Source: Bryobacteraceae bacterium
Lineage (GTDB): Bacteria; Acidobacteriota; Terriglobia; Bryobacterales; Bryobacteraceae
Direction: 5' to 3'
Length of the DNA: 7,463 bases
NCBI GenBank assembly: GCA_947456995.1
Contig: CANGVB010000166.1
Coordinates: forward strand, 1-7,463
Below the pieces are notes generated by a model. It was not told the origin of the DNA, searched no databases, and was given only the letters and a program-made list of their open reading frames with translations. The translations under genes were made by a program, and so were the position numbers. Below are positions 6,079-7,463 of the stretch, piece by piece (the first letter of the stretch is position 1; every line of letters begins with the position of its first letter).

Positions 6079-7391
6079 GCCAGTGTGAGTTCTGGAATCT
6101 TGCCCTTGCTGTCGGCAAAGGAATCAATCTTCACACCCACCCGGTCCAGCAGCGTCAGGTGCAGGTTCGCGAGCGGCGTATTCTCTTTGGCCACAATGTG
6201 ACGCCCGCCCGAAGGCTTGCCGCCCGCCACGATGATGGGCAGATTGGTGTGGTCGTGTATGTCGGCGTTGCTCATGCCGCTGCCGTAAAGAATGCTCGAG
6301 TGGTCGAGCAGCGAGCCATCACCATCCGGCGTCGCCTTCAGCTTCTCCAGATAATAGGCAAATAGCGAAACATGGAAGGCGTTGATCTTCGCAACCTTCG
6401 CCAGCTTCTCTGAGTCGCCTCCATTATGCGTAAGCGGATGATGCGATTCCGAGATGCCAATCTCCGGGTAGCTGCGATTGCTGGTTTCGCGAGCCAACTG
6501 GAAGGTCATCACACGCGTAACATCGCCCTGCATGGCCAGCACCTGCAGGTCAAACATCAGCCGGGCGTGATCTGCATAAGATGCCGGCACGCCAACGGGG
6601 CGGTCCAGATCCTGCAATGTCGATTGTCCGGCAGACGCTTCCGCATTCTGAATGCGCCGTTCTACTTCTCTCACCGTATCGAGATAATCACTCACCTTCG
6701 ATCGGTCCCCAGCACCGAGTTTCTTCTGCAGCCGGGCGATGTCTTCGCGTACCCAGTCGAGCAGGCTCGAATCTTTTCGCAACTCAGACTTGCGATCCGC
6801 AATCGAACCGCCGTCCCCGAAGAGCCGCTCAAAAGCTACCCGAGGATGCGCCTCGGCCGGCAGTGGCGAAGTAGGCGATGCCCACGAAAGATTGTTCTGA
6901 TAGACGCAGGCGTAGCCGTTGTCACACTGCCCCACCACAGTAAGCAAATCCATCGCAAGCTCAATCGACGGCAACCGCGTCGCCTGGCCAATCTGCTTGG
7001 CTGCAACCTGGTCTGCTGTGGTGCCAAGGTAATAATCACTGCTCTCGGTCCACTTGGCCGTTGCCGCGCTCAGGAAGGCTGCGTTCGAGGTAGCGTGTGT
7101 GCCGGGGTAGGCGTTCTTCAGTTCCAGGTTTTGAATTACCGAGATGTAATTGCGAACCTTCTCGAGCGGGCTCAAGCTCGGCGATAGTTGCGTCAGCAAA
7201 CCGTCCTTGCTCGCCGGAGTCCATTCCGGCATGTGCGCGCCCATCGGGATATAGACGGTGCTGAGCCTCTTGGTGGCCGGAGCCTGAGCGCTGAGTGCCG
7301 GCACCATCGCGTCAAGGAAGGGAAGCGAAAGAGTGGCCCCAAGACCCCGCAGAACGGTACGGCGTGGAATCGATCTTTTGGAAATGATCAT
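6075..7391 (-). CDS. DUF1552 domain protein with Tat-like signal
   Basis: This 438-residue protein has about the usual full length for DUF1552 (PF07586). The N-terminus PRRTVLRGLGATLSLPFLDA (residues 9-28) has a twin-arginine pair (R10-R11) followed by a hydrophobic stretch and a likely cleavage near ALSAQA (32-37), so Tat export of a folded protein is expected. Landmarks I associate with the family are TVYIPMGAHMPEW (45-57), GTHATSNAAFLS (97-108), a CDNGYAC motif with C156 and C162 followed by YQNNLSWASP, ESHHPLTHNG (315-324) and YGSGMSNADIHDHTNLP (369-385). The His/Asp-rich segments could bind metal; this is inference, and the biochemical function of DUF1552 is unknown to me. The gene follows a DUF1592/DUF1585-type gene, a very common pairing in Planctomycetota, Verrucomicrobiota and Acidobacteriota. 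The ATG at 7391-7389 is preceded by GAGGAG and overlaps the upstream stop as ATGA. Confidence 0.92.
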   Translation of the reverse strand: MIISKRSIPRRTVLRGLGATLSLPFLDAMVPALSAQAPATKRLSTVYIPMGAHMPEWTPASKDGLLTQLSPSLSPLEKVRNYISVIQNLELKNAYPGTHATSNAAFLSAATAKWTESSDYYLGTTADQVAAKQIGQATRLPSIELAMDLLTVVGQCDNGYACVYQNNLSWASPTSPLPAEAHPRVAFERLFGDGGSIADRKSELRKDSSLLDWVREDIARLQKKLGAGDRSKVSDYLDTVREVERRIQNAEASAGQSTLQDLDRPVGVPASYADHARLMFDLQVLAMQGDVTRVMTFQLARETSNRSYPEIGISESHHPLTHNGGDSEKLAKVAKINAFHVSLFAYYLEKLKATPDGDGSLLDHSSILYGSGMSNADIHDHTNLPIIVAGGKPSGGRHIVAKENTPLANLHLTLLDRVGVKIDSFADSKGKIPELTLA

Positions 7392-7463
7392 TGAGTTCTC
7401 CTCTGTTGGAACGGCTCGCTCGCTACGATTCCAAGAATAAACGATGAGATGCGGTAATCGCTA
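7388..7463 (-). CDS. C-terminal end of a DUF1592/DUF1585-type protein, partial
   Basis: On the minus strand the frame from 7462 to the TGA at 7390-7388 reads SDYRISSFILGIVASEPFQQ followed by RRTQ, 24 residues in all. This matches the C-terminal pattern I know from DUF1585, the last domain of DUF1592/DUF1588/DUF1587-type proteins (roughly YRFSSLVLGIVxSxPFQMRR). Those are large exported proteins, often with an N-terminal c-type cytochrome-like domain, and commonly sit directly before DUF1552. The rest of the gene lies outside the window. Its stop overlaps the DUF1552 start by four bases (ATGA). The fragment is short, so the call rests on the motif plus the neighbour. Confidence 0.77.
   Translation of the reverse strand, partial: SDYRISSFILGIVASEPFQQRRTQ
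7398..7403 (-). promoter_or_regulatory. Shine-Dalgarno of the DUF1552 gene
   Basis: The plus-strand CTCCTC reads GAGGAG on the minus strand, 6 bases from the ATG at 7391. It lies inside the last codons (Gln-Arg-Arg) of the upstream DUF1585-type gene, so one stretch both encodes protein and recruits ribosomes. Together with the ATGA overlap it fixes the start. Confidence 0.85.

Noticed and set aside
6426..7187. Plus-strand 253-codon frame opposite DUF1552
   Set aside because: It is antisense to a full-length DUF1552 gene; its His/Arg-rich sequence shows no domain and no ribosome site was identified.

Overview
The window most likely comes from a moderately GC-rich Acidobacteriota chromosome of the Bryobacterales/Solibacter type. 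Four features point there: a large Oar-like TonB-dependent receptor whose mature N-terminus begins QVDRASLSGTV, a PEP-CTERM protein with a VPEPST tail, a DUF1080 protein, and a DUF1592/DUF1585–DUF1552–ankyrin cassette. This is a judgement from remembered family sequences; no search was run.

Layout from left to right. Bases 2-700 (+) hold the 3' part of a DUF1080 (3-keto-disaccharide hydrolase-like) gene, cut by the window start. Bases 758-1372 (-) encode a small PEP-CTERM surface protein. These two genes converge, and a very stable hairpin with a cUUCGg loop (about 699-733) lies between their ends; its U-tract points to it as the terminator of the PEP-CTERM gene. Bases 1373-1801 are a non-coding divergent promoter region with small repeats and a palindrome. 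Bases 1802-4726 (+) encode a 974-residue TonB-dependent receptor with a carboxypeptidase-regulatory-like N-terminal domain.

On the minus strand, 7463 down to 4723 is one tightly packed operon. It contains the last 24 codons of a DUF1592/DUF1585-type gene (7388-7463, running off the window), then a DUF1552 protein with a Tat-like signal (6075-7391), then a secreted ankyrin-repeat protein (4723-6078). Both junctions are ATGA stop/start overlaps, which implies translational coupling. The ankyrin gene and the receptor gene converge with a 4-base overlap of their stop codons, so no intergenic terminator exists there.

Almost every product carries an export signal or belongs to an exported family, so the window is a cell-envelope neighbourhood. 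DUF1080 and the TonB receptor fit capture and processing of external glycosides or other large substrates. The DUF1592–DUF1552–ankyrin set has no established function to my knowledge and is the best candidate here for an undescribed system. I saw no RNA genes, CRISPR array, insertion sequence or phage genes.
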